DNA of 64,000 nucleotides from Gigantopelta aegis (Eukaryota > Mollusca > Gastropoda > Neomphalida > Peltospiridae), in contig NC_054702.1 of NCBI RefSeq assembly GCF_016097555.1, positions 103,306,973 to 103,370,972 on the forward strand, in the 5' to 3' direction. The translations under genes were made by a program, and so were the position numbers. The notes beneath the pieces were generated by a model. It saw nothing but the letters and a program-made list of their open reading frames with translations, searched no databases and was not told the origin of the DNA. The first letter of the stretch is position 1. Each line of letters begins with the position of its first letter. Below are positions 54,101-64,000 of this stretch, in pieces.

Positions 54101-57100
54101 AACATTCTCTACCCAAAAACATTGTTTTCAGTTTTGATGTGTTAACACGCTGGGCAAAGAGTTTCTATTGTTCCAGCATTTAGGGTTAGGGTTAGTTCTC
54201 CTTAGAACTATGTAAATGCTAACAATCAGAACTCTTTTCAAATGATTTACCGAGATTTGTAACAATATAAAAATAAGTTTTAGGTGTTACTTTAGTCACT
54301 TATCATAGGACATATGCAGTTAACATAATTACTTGCCAGACATGAAAATTCCACTTGGCACGGGCATCGGGCAATGGGATTTTCGATTCCCTGATTCCAC
54401 AATGCTTTAAAATGCATATTTGATGTTTTAACTTTTCATACATTTTTCTAAACTTTGACTAAAGTAAACCCTCACCTCACATCATGTTGTCTTATTTCCA
54501 GCAGACCATATTTTTTCTCAGCAAGACATTTCTTTTGGTTTGCTTTATAAAATTATTATAATACAGTGCTGTCCGGTGTATCGGCGCACCTACGCATTCA
54601 AAGACCATTTTCTATGTGAACCAGAGTTCGACAAATCCACTAGCCCGACGCCCGTGGCTAGTGGTTTTTAAGTTCGGGCTAGTGAGAAACGCAAAACCAC
54701 TATCCCGCAGGGCTAGTGGTTCCCCCCCTCCTCTCGTTATCTCTCGATCGTGGTTTTTTCTTTCCTTCTTTTTTCTTTTTCTCTCGGCTGAAATTTCGTT
54801 AATAAATTTGATTGTGACGTTTGTCATCGAATAATATTAACAACGCAATCAGTATATAATAATAATCCACTTGAGCTAGGTCTGCAAACTGCAGTAACAT
54901 ACTATCTCTACATTGTCAGTTACAGCATGCATTGTTTACCTTTCCCTTTCAAGTTTCTGGCACAGGAAATAAGTCTAATGACATGCGTGTTTTGATTGGT
55001 TAGACACGTCACGTGGTAGTTAATCTCGCACATATGTTTTAGGCTAATAATTTGGAAATCACCAATTGCGACGACAGGTTAATCTCAATCAAGTAAACCC
55101 CAGCCATGCTTTGAATTTCAGTGTGTTTTATTTACCTATTGTTTTCTAATTTAACACTTTGCTGACATGTGGTTATCGGCAATCAGGAAAACAATTTACT
55201 TTAATGGTAACCGCATATGCAATGACTCAGCTTGGCCTATTATGTGTAGCGGTTTGGATAATACGTCACAGCTGCCGATACAAGATAATACCTTTTTTGT
55301 TCAATTAACAACGGATTAGATGTCGCTGTTATATTCTTTTAATATCGGTCTGACACTGGATAATGCCCTGTATTTGAGCAATTGTCATCACCGTTTCTGG
55401 CGACATAAATAGAAGGCCCTAAATATATAACCAATTACCAAATACACTGAAACATCTATTACTGTGTGTCACACTGTCGTACCCTCATTTAAATTTAATT
55501 ATTTTGATAGTGTCTTTAGATACCAACTAAGAGTTTGCTCAATTATTTTTCCCAGGGATGAGTGCAAAAGTAAAAACGGGACAATGACGATGGATCACAC
55601 TTGACAAAAGACCAAACGTACGACACGACAAAAAACTGAAAGTTACAACATGATTTAAGTGTGTTTTATTTTACTGTTATACTCGTAAATGTGTAATGTT
55701 ACAAAAATTATATAAAAATCCAGTTATAATTGATCAGGAATTTGGGCTAGTGCTTTATCTTGGTGGGCTAGTGGTTTTCACAAACCACTAGCCCTGTGGC
55801 TAGTGACTTCAAAATATGTAATACTCTGTGTGAACACTGAAATACTTAATAAAATGTGTCTCTCACCAATGAAGCAGTGCATAATCTGAGATACACTACA
55901 AATTGTTTTATGTCTGTAGTAAATAAACATTTTAAAACTCCATAAATGTGGAAACCCCCTTGTATCCAAAATGATTTGCATGTCCAGTGATTCAGCACAG
56001 TAGATATGGATCGGTTACCTCGCTATTTATAAACTGCCCATGGCCTCACTTTGTAGCCCATAAATGCTACACTATTGTCCCAGGATTATTTTAGTACTTT
56101 TTTTGTTTTGTCTTGTTAAAAAATATTACCATGACAATGAACGATCAAACATAACCCATCTCGTGATCAATTTCAGAATATTTTCTTGAGTGGCACAGTA
56201 CTGCAGATACATACATGTCCATTGTCATGCATGGCTAAGATGCCTACATGGATTTTTTTCTCGGGTAGATTGTGCACACACGTTAATCTTATTTTGCTTT
56301 TATTATTGTTATTTTGTTTTGGTAACAATGTGACAATTGTGAACTGGAATGACTGTCAATTAAGGTGTAAAAAGTTTGTTTTGTTTGCATTTGTCTGTAT
56401 TTTTCTTTTCAAATTTCAGTTTAAATAAAAATAACCCAACAAATAATTATACCGTTAACTATAATTTTAAAAATACGGGAAAGGTTGTTTTTAGACTCGT
56501 TTTAACATTCTTAATATCAATAAGGCTGACCTACTTCGCGTTTATATACACTAAAGCAGGTGAATTATTTAAAAATTATGATATAATTATTGATAATTCT
56601 AAAAAAAAAAAAAATTGTACCCTTAACAATAAATATGTTGATACTTGATTAAACATTGAAAATGGAATTGAACTTTAATTTGTTAAAAACACGGACAACA
56701 TGACAACTTCCTAAGCATACTTGAGCAAAATGCCCAGTGTACTGATACACAAGACACTGTTGTAATAACAACAGGCCACATTTTACTTCCTATTTAGGGC
56801 TCTTGTGTAGGACCACAAAAAAAGTACTTTTTTCCCCTGGTGTGGTTGGGGACAGACATCCCCCTGTACCATCCAGTTCCCAGAGGGTGTTTCACATGTC
56901 ATGTAAGTATTGCATAATATGTGGCCAACTTAGTTACAATCTAAATTCTATAATTCTAATTTCTATATATATTATTATATTGTACCGTCATACAATTTCG
57001 ATCGACATATGTTTTCGATACTTTGTTTGTAACTGCATGTATCGCGAGATTATGCGAGATATTACGTCACTATCAGCCTAAACATAAACAACGAAGTCTC

Positions 57101-59236
57101 TTTTACCTCACAATATTAAAAATGCTTCAAGTCAAGCTGCCAACTTTATGTTTTAATTATAATACCATAAATAGTGTGCATGTTATCAGTTTTTCGTAAT
57201 GCAATATGTTGGTACTAATGAAATGCCTCACATAGCGAAATCCAGGTATCACAAATCCCTGCAAAGTTATCGTCTGCAACACTGACATCTGACTTGCCAA
57301 AGTTCGAAGATATACCACGTGATCATTACACTGAACAATAAAATTTATGGAAGGCTGGTTGGTTACCTCTTATGTTATTCACAGCAAAGATCTTTTCGGT
57401 AATTTCTGGTGGGGACATGTTTACATGTGCATTTACATTTACTACAAATAAAGGTGGTTTGGTGGAATTAGATTTTTTGAAAATATATAGTTCTGTATCT
57501 CTGTCAGAGTACTTAAGGTGACAGTCTGATTTTAGGTGTCGTTGATACGTATAACAAGAGGAGTAGACATTAACCTATGACGAAAACATAATGTAAATAT
57601 GTTTTAAATGAACACTGTCTATTGGTCTGAAGATTATTCAATATTTTTCACAAGTTACAAACATTATATGATTTTATTTTCAAAAGAAGATTTTGATGTA
57701 AATTATTGCACGGAGTATAGATCCTTCACTGCCATAAAAAGGACAAAAATAGACAGCCAATGAAACTATCGAAAACATATGACGTTTGTGAAAATATAGC
57801 GGAAACACCTGTACAACTTAGCAGCTAGTATTTTTGGAGGAAAATTTGATGTTCATGGGAAATTATCACTGTTTTTTTACAATAAACTAATGTGACTTGA
57901 GAAAGGTAAAGTAGTATTGTATGTACGAAGTATTGTTTTTATTATATTTTAATTTTTTGCTTATCGTATCGAAAACATATGACGCCAGGATATAATATAA
58001 GAGTCTAGCCCGAGTACTCTGACTGTAAGAGAGCTAGACGGACATTTGGACATAAACACGCTCTCATTACAGTCAGAGACCAACCTATGTCTTTTTTTGG
58101 CAATTCCTGACTACCAAACGGTAGGCAACGAGTCCCGCTCTAATACCACAACAATCCTATATTTGACGTCAAATACCTTTACATCAATCATTTTCGAGTT
58201 AAGTGATACAAAAAAATCCACATATTAATCACTAATACACATACTACAGAAAGAAACCCGACAGCACCCACATTCAGCTACGCTTCGTGACACTCCGTCG
58301 CAACAATTACAAAGCTCGGCAATCTATTTCGAGACTGGGCGATTCCGCCTTGTGCAGCAGTTACAGGGGTCATCTCATAAGAGGAGGCAGTATGTAGCAC
58401 ATACTTTTGCCGTATCCTGTCGATAACACCCCAAATGTATCCTTCAAATTCAAAATAGAATCAATAATGTGTAATTGTTTTGGTTTAATGACGTAATGAA
58501 ATCCAAATTCATCCAAAACGGCATTAGCCAACTCTTCCATGTTGTAACTTCGCTTGATATGAGACGGCCCCTGTAACTGCTGCACAAGGCGGAATCGCCC
58601 AGTGCGCGATCACGTGGTCTACGTCTCGAAATAGATCGCCGAGCTTTGCAATTGTTGCGACGGAGTGTCACGAAGCGTACCTGAATGTGGGTGCTGTCGG
58701 GTTTGTTTCTGTAGTAAGTGTATTAGTGATTAATATGTGGATTTTTTTGTATCACTTAACTCGAAAATGATTGATGTAAAGGTATTTGACGTCAAACATA
58801 AGATTGTTGTGGTATTAGAGCGGGACTCGTTGCCTACCATTTGGTAGTCAGGAATTGCCAAAAAAAGACATAGGTTGGTCTCTGACTGTAATGAGAGCGT
58901 GTTTATGTCCAAATGTCCGTCTAGCTCTCTTACAGTCGGAGTACTCGGGCTAATAAGAGTCCAACAACGAATTCTGTTTCACAGCAGATATCTTAAACTA
59001 CTTAATGTCCACAAAAACTGTAATAATAAATATCACATTCATGTTGAATGAAAATTACTGAAACTTTTTTTTTAACATTAGTTCTAAAATAGCATAAGTT
59101 CATTAAGACATGTTTTTAAATAAAAGACAGAATTTTAATTTACAAATTTACCCGTGCACTGCTTCCAACGTTTAACATCGTAGGCTGAAGCCTCGTAACA
59201 GCAACACACCAAAAGCAATATCAGAAGAGAAGACAT
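48090..59236 (-). CDS. NPC2-like ML-domain secreted lipid-binding protein, gene C
   Basis: Exons on minus: 59152-59236, 52864-52974, 49299-49474, 48090-48176; 152 residues plus stop, phases 1, 1, 0. Signal peptide MSSLLILLLVCCYEASA, then YDVKRWKQC, VYSLESSEVCDASTCHLKRG, VVYGYIDGIKIKFPLPNTDG, CQNCGLTCP, KAYPKIKLVVIWYLMDQ and NNIWCIDVPAVITD. Seven cysteines follow the signal: the six of NPC2 plus one in the CxxCG motif, shared with gene A. GSNVT is a possible glycosylation site. Family role is sterol or other hydrophobic ligand transfer in lysosomal or extracellular fluid. Intron 1 is over 6 kb and full of transposons, including the helicase-bearing element. Exons 1, 3 and 4 match genes B and A in length, so the three are local duplicates. 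Convergent with gene B. Confidence 0.94.
48459..48530. mobile_element. SINE tail module fragment
   Basis: GTTTAATGACACCCCAGCAC, ACATCGGCTATTGGGTGTCA. Intron 3 of gene C. Confidence 0.75.
48777..49015. repeat. about 55-bp tandem repeat, 4 copies
   Basis: The unit contains GATCTGAGACTCCTAGTTTG and GAAACGTGGACCTGTATATG. The last two copies are diverged, with a small extra AACACCTAACATATATG duplication. Intron 3 of gene C. Confidence 0.92.
49299..49474 (-). CDS. ML gene C exon 3
   Basis: Acceptor TTTTTCTCCAG, donor GTTACT. Reads GEAVTKAKAVVYGYIDGIKI and KFPLPNTDGCQNCGLTCP, ending KAYPK. Confidence 0.93.
49738..49827. repeat. 61-bp minisatellite, left part (about 1.5 copies)
   Basis: Unit GGCTGCAGTACACACCAAGG followed by AACCAGTCGTGAGGCACCAG. 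It is the same repeat as 50,959-51,428, cut off by the TTAA element. Confidence 0.92.
49828..50958. mobile_element. 1.13-kb element inserted at TTAA (piggyBac/Kolobok type)
   Basis: Flanked by TTAA on both sides (49824-49827, 50959-50962), precisely inside one minisatellite unit. Ends AGGAATGCTAAAGC and rc AGGTAGACTAAACT are weakly inverted, with AGGCTTTTGG and AAGAGCCTTA-type sequence inside. It carries no recognisable transposase. TTAA is the target of piggyBac and Kolobok elements. Confidence 0.75.
50959..51428. repeat. 61-bp minisatellite, right part (about 7.5 copies)
   Basis: Same unit as 49,738-49,827. Units split into variants (GGTGGGATGGGAAG versus GGTGGTATGTCGAG) arranged in runs. 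It stops at a SINE insertion. Intron 2 of gene C. Confidence 0.95.
51429..51809 (-). mobile_element. SINE, head type 1, complete, with 12-bp target duplication
   Basis: Flanked by GGATGGGAAGAA on both sides (51417-51428, 51810-51821). On minus it runs from CGGCCTCGGTGGTGTCGTGG through the B-box region, linker, shared core and tail. This gives exact borders for the SINE type: about 381 bp. Confidence 0.95.
52173..52458. repeat. 96-bp tandem repeat, 3 copies
   Basis: Copies start at 52173, 52269 and 52365. The unit contains GTAGGTTTCTAATAAAGCTA and ACTGTAGGCCTAAAAACATT. Because 96 is a multiple of three, a 108-residue frame runs through it on minus; it shows no domain. Confidence 0.93.
52864..52974 (-). 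CDS. ML gene C exon 2
   Basis: Acceptor TTTTTTTGACAG, donor GTACAG. Reads DPQKGKVYSLESSEVCDAST, CHLKRGSNVTFTVHFSS. Phase 1 to 1. Confidence 0.92.
53347..53547 (-). other. Unassigned open frame in intron 1 of ML gene C
   Basis: Sixty-six residues including KWELTLNGDRKDGVFLDDII and TADFLEWILCKCSNHQQ. The composition looks more protein-like than nearby frames, and a GTAAGG donor follows GGCCCT at about 53,377. I do not recognise the family. It could be a decayed transposon ORF, an exon of a nested transcript or chance. Confidence 0.25.
53851..54393. mobile_element. hAT-like element with 6-bp target duplication ATTCCA
   Basis: Ends CAGGGGTTCAATTTT and TTTTCGATTCCCTG, flanked by ATTCCA (53845-53850, 54394-54399). 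ACTTGCC motifs near both ends face each other (GGGCAAGTG, CACTTGCCC). Non-coding. Confidence 0.85.
54622..55828. mobile_element. hAT-like element with 7-bp target duplication TGTGAAC
   Basis: Ends CAGAGTTCGACAAATCC and ATACTCTG, with repeated CCACTAGCC/GGCTAGTGG blocks at both ends. TGTGAAC flanks both sides (54615-54621, 55829-55835). 1.2 kb with no transposase seen. Confidence 0.82.
55836..57996. other. Intron 1 of ML gene C, nothing recognised
   Basis: AT-rich. The string ATCGAAAACATATGACG occurs twice (57,768 and 57,967), the second just left of the helicase-bearing element. No coding motif or known repeat head. Confidence 0.5.
58006..58952. mobile_element. Long-TIR element with 9-bp target duplication and helicase fragment (Mutator-like?)
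   Basis: The inverted arms begin TAGCCCGAGTACTC and run about 340-400 bp each, with a 25-bp gap near their inner ends. A perfect 9-bp duplication ATAAGAGTC lies at 57997-58005 and 58953-58961. Only about 170 bp of the centre is unique and it encodes a helicase start. Long TIRs with 9-bp duplications are typical of Mutator-like elements, which can carry gene pieces. A solo arm is at 26,362-26,663. Confidence 0.88.
58370..58585 (-). pseudogene. N-terminal fragment of an SF2 (RecQ-like) helicase
   Basis: On minus, from ATG at 58585 (or 58540, MEELANAVLDEFGF): KPKQLHIIDSILNLKDTFGV, then the Walker A motif LSTGYGKSMCYILPPL. The Q-like Gln upstream of the motif and GKS followed by CY..P match superfamily-2 helicases of RecQ type. 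It stops right after motif I, at the other arm, so motifs Ia-VI are absent. The start codon lies close to the inner end of the TIR, so the helicase may be a native gene of the parent transposon rather than a captured host gene. Confidence 0.8.
59152..59236 (-). CDS. ML gene C exon 1 (signal peptide)
   Basis: MSSLLILLLVCCYEASAYDV and KRWKQCT; donor GTAAAT, phase 1. A clear hydrophobic core ends at ASA, a good cleavage site. Confidence 0.93.
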
Positions 59237-59842
59237 TTTAGAGTTGCCAACTGATAAAACTGATGCGGCAAAAAACAGAGATAGATTTAGTTAACAGATA
59301 ACAAAAGAATAGTAACAATTAGATTACTAATCACTGTCTCGTGACTCTCGCTTCCTTCGAATTCCACGCTTTAAAGGGATGTAACTCTAACGCGTTTTGT
59401 TTCGTACTACATCTTAAGTTTGCACACCACTATTCTTTGTTGTCTGCTTTTCAAGCTTTCAGAAATTCACCAGGCCAAATCAGTTCCCAGTGCGCATTAT
59501 CTAATAAAACTGATATAAATGGTGTAATAACCCACCTAAAATTATTTATAGTGTGCCACTTTTATTTGATCTACATACAATAAAATTCTTATGCAACTAG
59601 AACTGAACTAGCATATAAAACTATTTTTCATGAGTTAATTTTCGTGTTGTACTGGACCATTTTTGTGTGCTGTCATTAGCATCCAGAATTTAAAACAATG
59701 ACAAGACACATGCACACACACTAGAAGCAACCAACTTGACTAACAGCAAGTAATATTAACCATATTCAATTGCCACCATATATAAAAGGCTTAATTTAAA
59801 AGTTTTAAATCAGCAGTAAATAGTCAGTTGAGTGTTATAGTT

Positions 59843-60189
59843 TTGGGTCTCTACAAGTACTCAAGTACACTCGAGTACTCATGCAAGGAAAAGCACCCTC
59901 ATTTAATTATATTTATATTACATAATTGTGCCATATTCTTGCCACTATTTAGCCTACATTATAGGGCTATGAGACAGGGAGAGAAAACTAAAGTCGAATG
60001 TGTGGAATGCAATACAATGAAATGATTTGGCATCCATGTTCTGCACTGGAATTAAGATGCAAAATGCTATTTTACTTTACTTCTTAGTCTCATTAACTAT
60101 CATCTAGTATAAGTGTCGGATAATCAGGTCCGGGTCGAGTTTGACCCTTGAGTACTCATGTTTAATATTTTGGACTCGTTGAGGCCCTA
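59843..60189. mobile_element. Possible hAT-like MITE
   Basis: TTGGGTCTCTACAAGTACTC on the left is weakly inverted against GAGTACTC and GAGGCCCTA on the right. Flanks TTATAGTT and TTATAATC are similar. Confidence 0.4.
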
Positions 60190-60559
60190 TTATAATCATG
60201 ACTTTTGTGGTAGGATGTTAATAGTTTGGTAATTTTGAAATCCCCATGTTTTGGTTTTGTAGTTTTAATTCTGAAAATTGTATAGTAGCCATCTTGAATC
60301 TTCCTACATTGCACCTAATTGATACAGTTTTATACTAGATACCTGAACATCTATGTTCACAAAGCATACACACACAAAATATGTTTGAAAATAAGCTATT
60401 GCATCAGTGGTGGTTGTGGGAGGGGGGTTGGTTAAACAACTCCTTGTATGTTAAATCCTGATGATTTAATGCTAATGCTTTTGTGATCTATTAAATCAAC
60501 ACAAAATAAATATTCTCTGAAGCAGTCATTCTTAAAACATTTTTGCCATGTACTTGCCT

Positions 60560-60815
60560 GTTGTAGAGGATAAAAAGTATTTCAGTGGTAGAGCACTTGC
60601 CTATGGTGTTATAGGTCATCACATCAATTCCTCATGGTGGACCTTATATATATTTTTTTTTAATCCCAACCTGTCTCACAGGGCTGGTACAAATATCAAA
60701 AGCAGTAGTGTTTCCTGTTTGTGAGCAAGCACATATAAAAGATCCCTTGCTGCTATTCAGTAAAGTAGCCTATATGGTGGCAGTGAGTTTTCTATCTTAT
60801 ACTGTAGACCAAGTG
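60560..60815 (+). mobile_element. tRNA-headed SINE, decayed
   Basis: Head AGTATTTCAGTGGTAGAGCA, B-box-like ACATCAATTCC, core CACATATAAAAGATCCCTTG. Confidence 0.78.
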
Positions 60816-60844
60816 TCTCTGTGAGCAAGTGGGGGTCTTTCTCA

Positions 60845-61018
60845 TTCCATCCAGTGAACCACGACTGGTATATCAAAGGCCATGTGCTATCCTGTCTTAT
60901 GTGATGGTGCGTATAAAAGATCCCTTGCTACTAATAGAAAAATGTTTGACATCCAATAGCCGATGATCAATAAATCTGTGCTCTAGTGGTGTCTTTAAAC
61001 AAAACAAAATTCTGTTAG
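60845..61018 (+). mobile_element. SINE core and tail fragment
   Basis: ACGACTGGTATATCAAAGGC, GCGTATAAAAGATCCC, and tail CTCTAGTGGTGTCTTTAAAC. Confidence 0.82.
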
Positions 61019-61566
61019 CAATTGAGATAGTAGCTCAGTAGCACAGCACTGATGAAAGCACAGGGCACAGTATTTAAAAATCTTAGTTAAATGAAACTCA
61101 GTTTACTTGATTTCATCTAGGGGACTAATTGTTTGATTACACAAATTATATTTGCATAGCAAATAATGTTATGATGAACCTGAAGTTTGTAACTTTGAAT
61201 TGTTCATGTACAATGTAATGACTCATCACGTAACTGATTGGCAAGTCGCATGAATTTAAATTTGCATAACCAACACACAAAGTGAACAATAGTTTGCATG
61301 AAATATTTTGCTCTGAAGAACATGTAAAATAATCCCTTGCTATTTTGTAAGAGTTGTTTCTGTGGTTTACCTATTTTTACACTCTAGGTCAAGCCCTTGA
61401 CTTATAAAACTTTTAAAGCTTAGAATCAAGTCTCTAATAACACCCTGAGACTTTAAAACTATGGCAATGGATACAAACTGTATGCATATGACATCATTTA
61501 ATGTTTTTGGTTTTTTTTTTCATTATACATATTTTCCAGTCATTGTCTTTCATGTACCAGTTGTGA

Positions 61567-62182
61567 CAATCTAATTAAAATTAGCTCCACTGTTACATGT
61601 GGACCTAACAGCAGCCAGTTGTAGCTCATGTCCACCAATCAAAACCTTACTTGCAGAATCATGCCAGTGATTTGAAAATATTCCGAATTATTCTACAATA
61701 TGTTTCATGTGAATTACGAATGCCTTATTTAGACCAGTAGAACTAATTTTAATCAGATTGCTAACAACACTGCATAGTTTCCAATGTCCAGGTAACATTT
61801 CGTCTGTAAATAATAATTTAAATATTGACCAATCACACTTCGCCTTTTATAACGTTATTTGGGAGCATACAAATTCTAAAAATATCGGGCTAGTCTATTT
61901 TAGTGGCCGCAGTACAGCAAACCGTACCAATACGTACCGGATGGGTTATCAGTCTTCAATTTTACATTACAAATTATTTATTTTATAAAATAAAACATGT
62001 TTTAAGACATTCGTAATTCATACGAAACATGTCGTATACCCTCAGGATAATTCGGAATTTTTTCAAATTATTTTTAAATCACTGGCAAGATTCTGCAAGT
62101 AAGGTTTTGATTGGTGGACATGAGCTACAACTGGCTGCTGTTAGATCCACATGTAACAGTGGAGCTAATTTTAATTAGATTG
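61567..62182. mobile_element. Long-TIR element with 9-bp target duplication (Mutator-like MITE)
   Basis: Arms of about 160 bp begin CAATCTAATTAAAATTAGCT and are highly similar. A perfect 9-bp duplication CAGTTGTGA lies at 61558-61566 and 62183-62191. The 280-bp centre is non-coding and holds a third, partial copy of the terminus (CTAATTTTAATCAGATTGC, about 61,743). Confidence 0.9.
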
Positions 62183-62254
62183 CAGTTGTGAAATACATCA
62201 CATATCTTGAGAGTGTTCTACCAAAGATTCACCTCATCCGTATTACCAAGGGAG

Positions 62255-62620
62255 TTCATCACACCTCCATAGAGCACTCTACCAGAGCTACATCGCACTC
62301 CCAGCACCGAGTGAATTCATCACACCTCCATAGAGCACTCTACCAGAGCTACATCGCACTCCCAGCACCGAGTGAATTCATCACACCTCCATAGAGCACT
62401 CTACCAGAGCTACATCGCACTCCCAGCACCGAGTGAATTCATCACACCTCCATAGAGCACTCTACCAGAGCTACATCGCACTCCCAGCACGGAGTGAATT
62501 CATCACACCTCCATAGAGCACTCTACCAGAGCTACATCCCACTCCCAGCACCGAGTGAATTCATCACACCTCCATAGAGCACTCTACCAGAGCTACATCC
62601 CACTCCCAGCACCGAGTGAA
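62255..62620. repeat. 61-bp tandem array, 6 copies
   Basis: The unit contains TTCATCACACCTCCATAGAG and ACCAGAGCTACATCGCACTC. The copies are almost identical. It starts about 60 bp after the long-TIR element. Frames running through it are artefacts. Confidence 0.95.
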
Positions 62621-62640
62621 TTCAGTTCAGCAAAGAGGTG

Positions 62641-63350
62641 TATAGAAATACATGTACATGTGCATGCACACAAAAGAGACACAAAAAACAAAAGCAACAT
62701 TGGTTTGTTATTCATTTATTATTCCAAATTACACTTCACTAGACAAGTGAAATATACATGCATAAACTAACCATGTCGATTAACTGCACTTTTTTCGACA
62801 TTTCAAACAGTATAAATATTCCTAACTAAAGTCAACTGATGTGAATTACTTTATAAGGTCTACAGTGACTTGACATTTCATACTGATTACAAACTCAACA
62901 AAGTGCAAATCTGGCCAACAGACAGTAACACATCCTATACTACATGTAAGTACATATCTACTATTTGACAGAGTTAGGAGATACTACAGTTACCAGGGTG
63001 GATAATCAAGTGGAAAACAAGGGAGGGGTGTGGGTGACAAAAACTTAAAAGGCTGGGATAGACAGCAATCCAGAGCACAATATTTCAAATGAACCATTGT
63101 TCTGTTCGCATGTAGGTTAGCAACTTTACTTTTACATGAACTGTCAATGTGACGAACCATTTATACATTCTGAAATTAAAAGTTGTAAACTTTTGAAGAT
63201 ACTTACCCTGTAGTTTTAAAGCTATTTTTAGTTAATGTATTAGGTTATGCAAATAAACTTCCTGTAAAAAATCATGTGAACCAACCTCTGGTTACTTACA
63301 AGTTTGAATTATTATCCCCTACAATCTCATTAAAATGCAATTTTAAAATG
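62641..63350. other. Intergenic DNA, nothing recognised
   Basis: AT-rich single-copy-looking sequence with no coding motif or repeat head. Confidence 0.5.
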
Positions 63351-63356
63351 CCCTGT

Positions 63357-63594
63357 TAGGGCTTCTGCCAGAGGGTAAAACGGGTATGGTGCCATACCCA
63401 AATATTTTGCAGATTTTATTTTTTAAAGTTAGCATTTTGACAAAATTAATGACTCTTATCATTACAATATGATTTTTCTTACCCTAAACTTAACCCATTT
63501 TCTTTTTGGGGGAGGCCCCCCATATCCCGTTGTTTGTGATTGCATTCAATTCCATAGTGCCATACACACAAATTTCTTTCTAGCAGAAACACTG
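63357..63594. mobile_element. hAT-like MITE with 5-bp target duplication CCTGT
   Basis: Left end TAGGGCTTCTGCCAGAGGG and right end TTTCTAGCAGAAACACTG are inverted. CCTGT flanks both sides (63352-63356, 63595-63599). The motif GGTATGGTGCCATACC sits near the left end. Confidence 0.75.
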
Positions 63595-63699
63595 CCTGTA
63601 CTAATGTAATAATGTAACATACTTGGAGATTTTAGGATTGCTTTAATTTTTATGCACATGTCCAATTAAGGTGTACTAATGTGATTACATTTATCTCCA

Positions 63700-64000
63700 G
63701 CTTATATCCAATTAAGGTTCAAGCATGCTGTACTGTGCACACACAACAGTTCTCTTGATTGTCTGTCCAACACATGTGGTTAATGGTTAGTTGATAGTTA
63801 GGTACAGGCCTCATATAGGCATATGCCTGTTGGCTGATACCAAAACTGCAAATGTGACTGTAATAAAATATTGTTTAAAACAATGGTTAGTTGTTATTTG
63901 TCAGTGAAAGAGAAGTCAGTATAAAGTGGGCTTCCACCTTCCCACTGGGCCACTAAAACTGGCTCTAGGTAGGAGCTGGTACCGGGGTACGAACCCTGTA
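63700..64000 (-). mobile_element. SINE, body type 3 with head, minus strand, runs off the window
   Basis: TCCAATTAAGGTTCAAGCAT, GTCTGTCCAACACATGTGGT, and at the edge GGTACCGGGGTACGAACCCT, the reverse of a B-box region. A spacer breaks the body at about 63,800-63,880. Confidence 0.7.

Noticed and set aside
58046..58228. 60-residue frame also found at 26,441 and 58,730
   Set aside because: It is the TIR of the helicase-bearing element read through. Both arms give the same frame by symmetry.
62188..62770. Frames through the 61-bp array
   Set aside because: The unit is not a multiple of three, so the frames rotate; no codon-level conservation.

Overview
This window looks like a piece of a mollusc nuclear genome, probably a gastropod. 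The evidence is small phased exons in long AT-rich introns, very many tRNA-headed SINEs of the types seen in mollusc DNA, Tc1/mariner, hAT and MITE insertions, and long microsatellites. There is no operon structure, no rRNA, no true tRNA gene and no CRISPR. The species cannot be fixed from sequence alone.

Layout. Positions 1-19,075 hold the 3' two-thirds of one plus-strand gene, a TMEM87A/B orthologue (GOLD-domain seven-transmembrane Golgi protein). Fifteen coding exons can be placed and all their phases fit; they give 398 residues and a stop. The 5' exons (signal peptide and first GOLD strands) lie left of the window. The introns contain a 1.5-kb Tc1-like transposon with a broken transposase, several hAT-like elements, a fold-back element and SINEs. 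Positions 19,076 to about 27,500 are the 3' UTR plus repeat-rich intergenic DNA, including a perfect 4 x 119-bp array and a solo end of a long-TIR transposon.

Positions 27,521-59,236 hold a cluster of three ML-domain (NPC2-like) sterol/lipid-carrier genes: A on minus (27,521-34,441), B on plus (38,943-43,450), C on minus (48,090-59,236). All three have four coding exons with the same intron phases (1, 1, 0) and the NPC2 cysteine pattern, so they are diverged local duplicates. A and B are divergent and share a 4.5-kb intergenic region holding about 1 kb of GA/CAGA microsatellite. B and C are convergent, separated by a nest of three transposons one inside another.

Positions 59,237-64,000 are upstream of gene C and hold only repeats: SINEs, a long-TIR element with a 9-bp target duplication, a 6 x 61-bp array and a small hAT-like MITE.

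The strongest leads are: a long-TIR element with a perfect 9-bp target duplication carrying the start of a superfamily-2 (RecQ-like) helicase ORF (58,006-58,952), with a related solo end at 26.4 kb; a series of CAG...CTG-ended elements with 5-7-bp rather than 8-bp target duplications; SINEs that mix several tRNA-like heads with shared cores and tails; and a minisatellite split by a TTAA-targeting element and then by a SINE. All calls are by eye. Exon limits rest on GT/AG sites and phase; no alignment or expression data were available.
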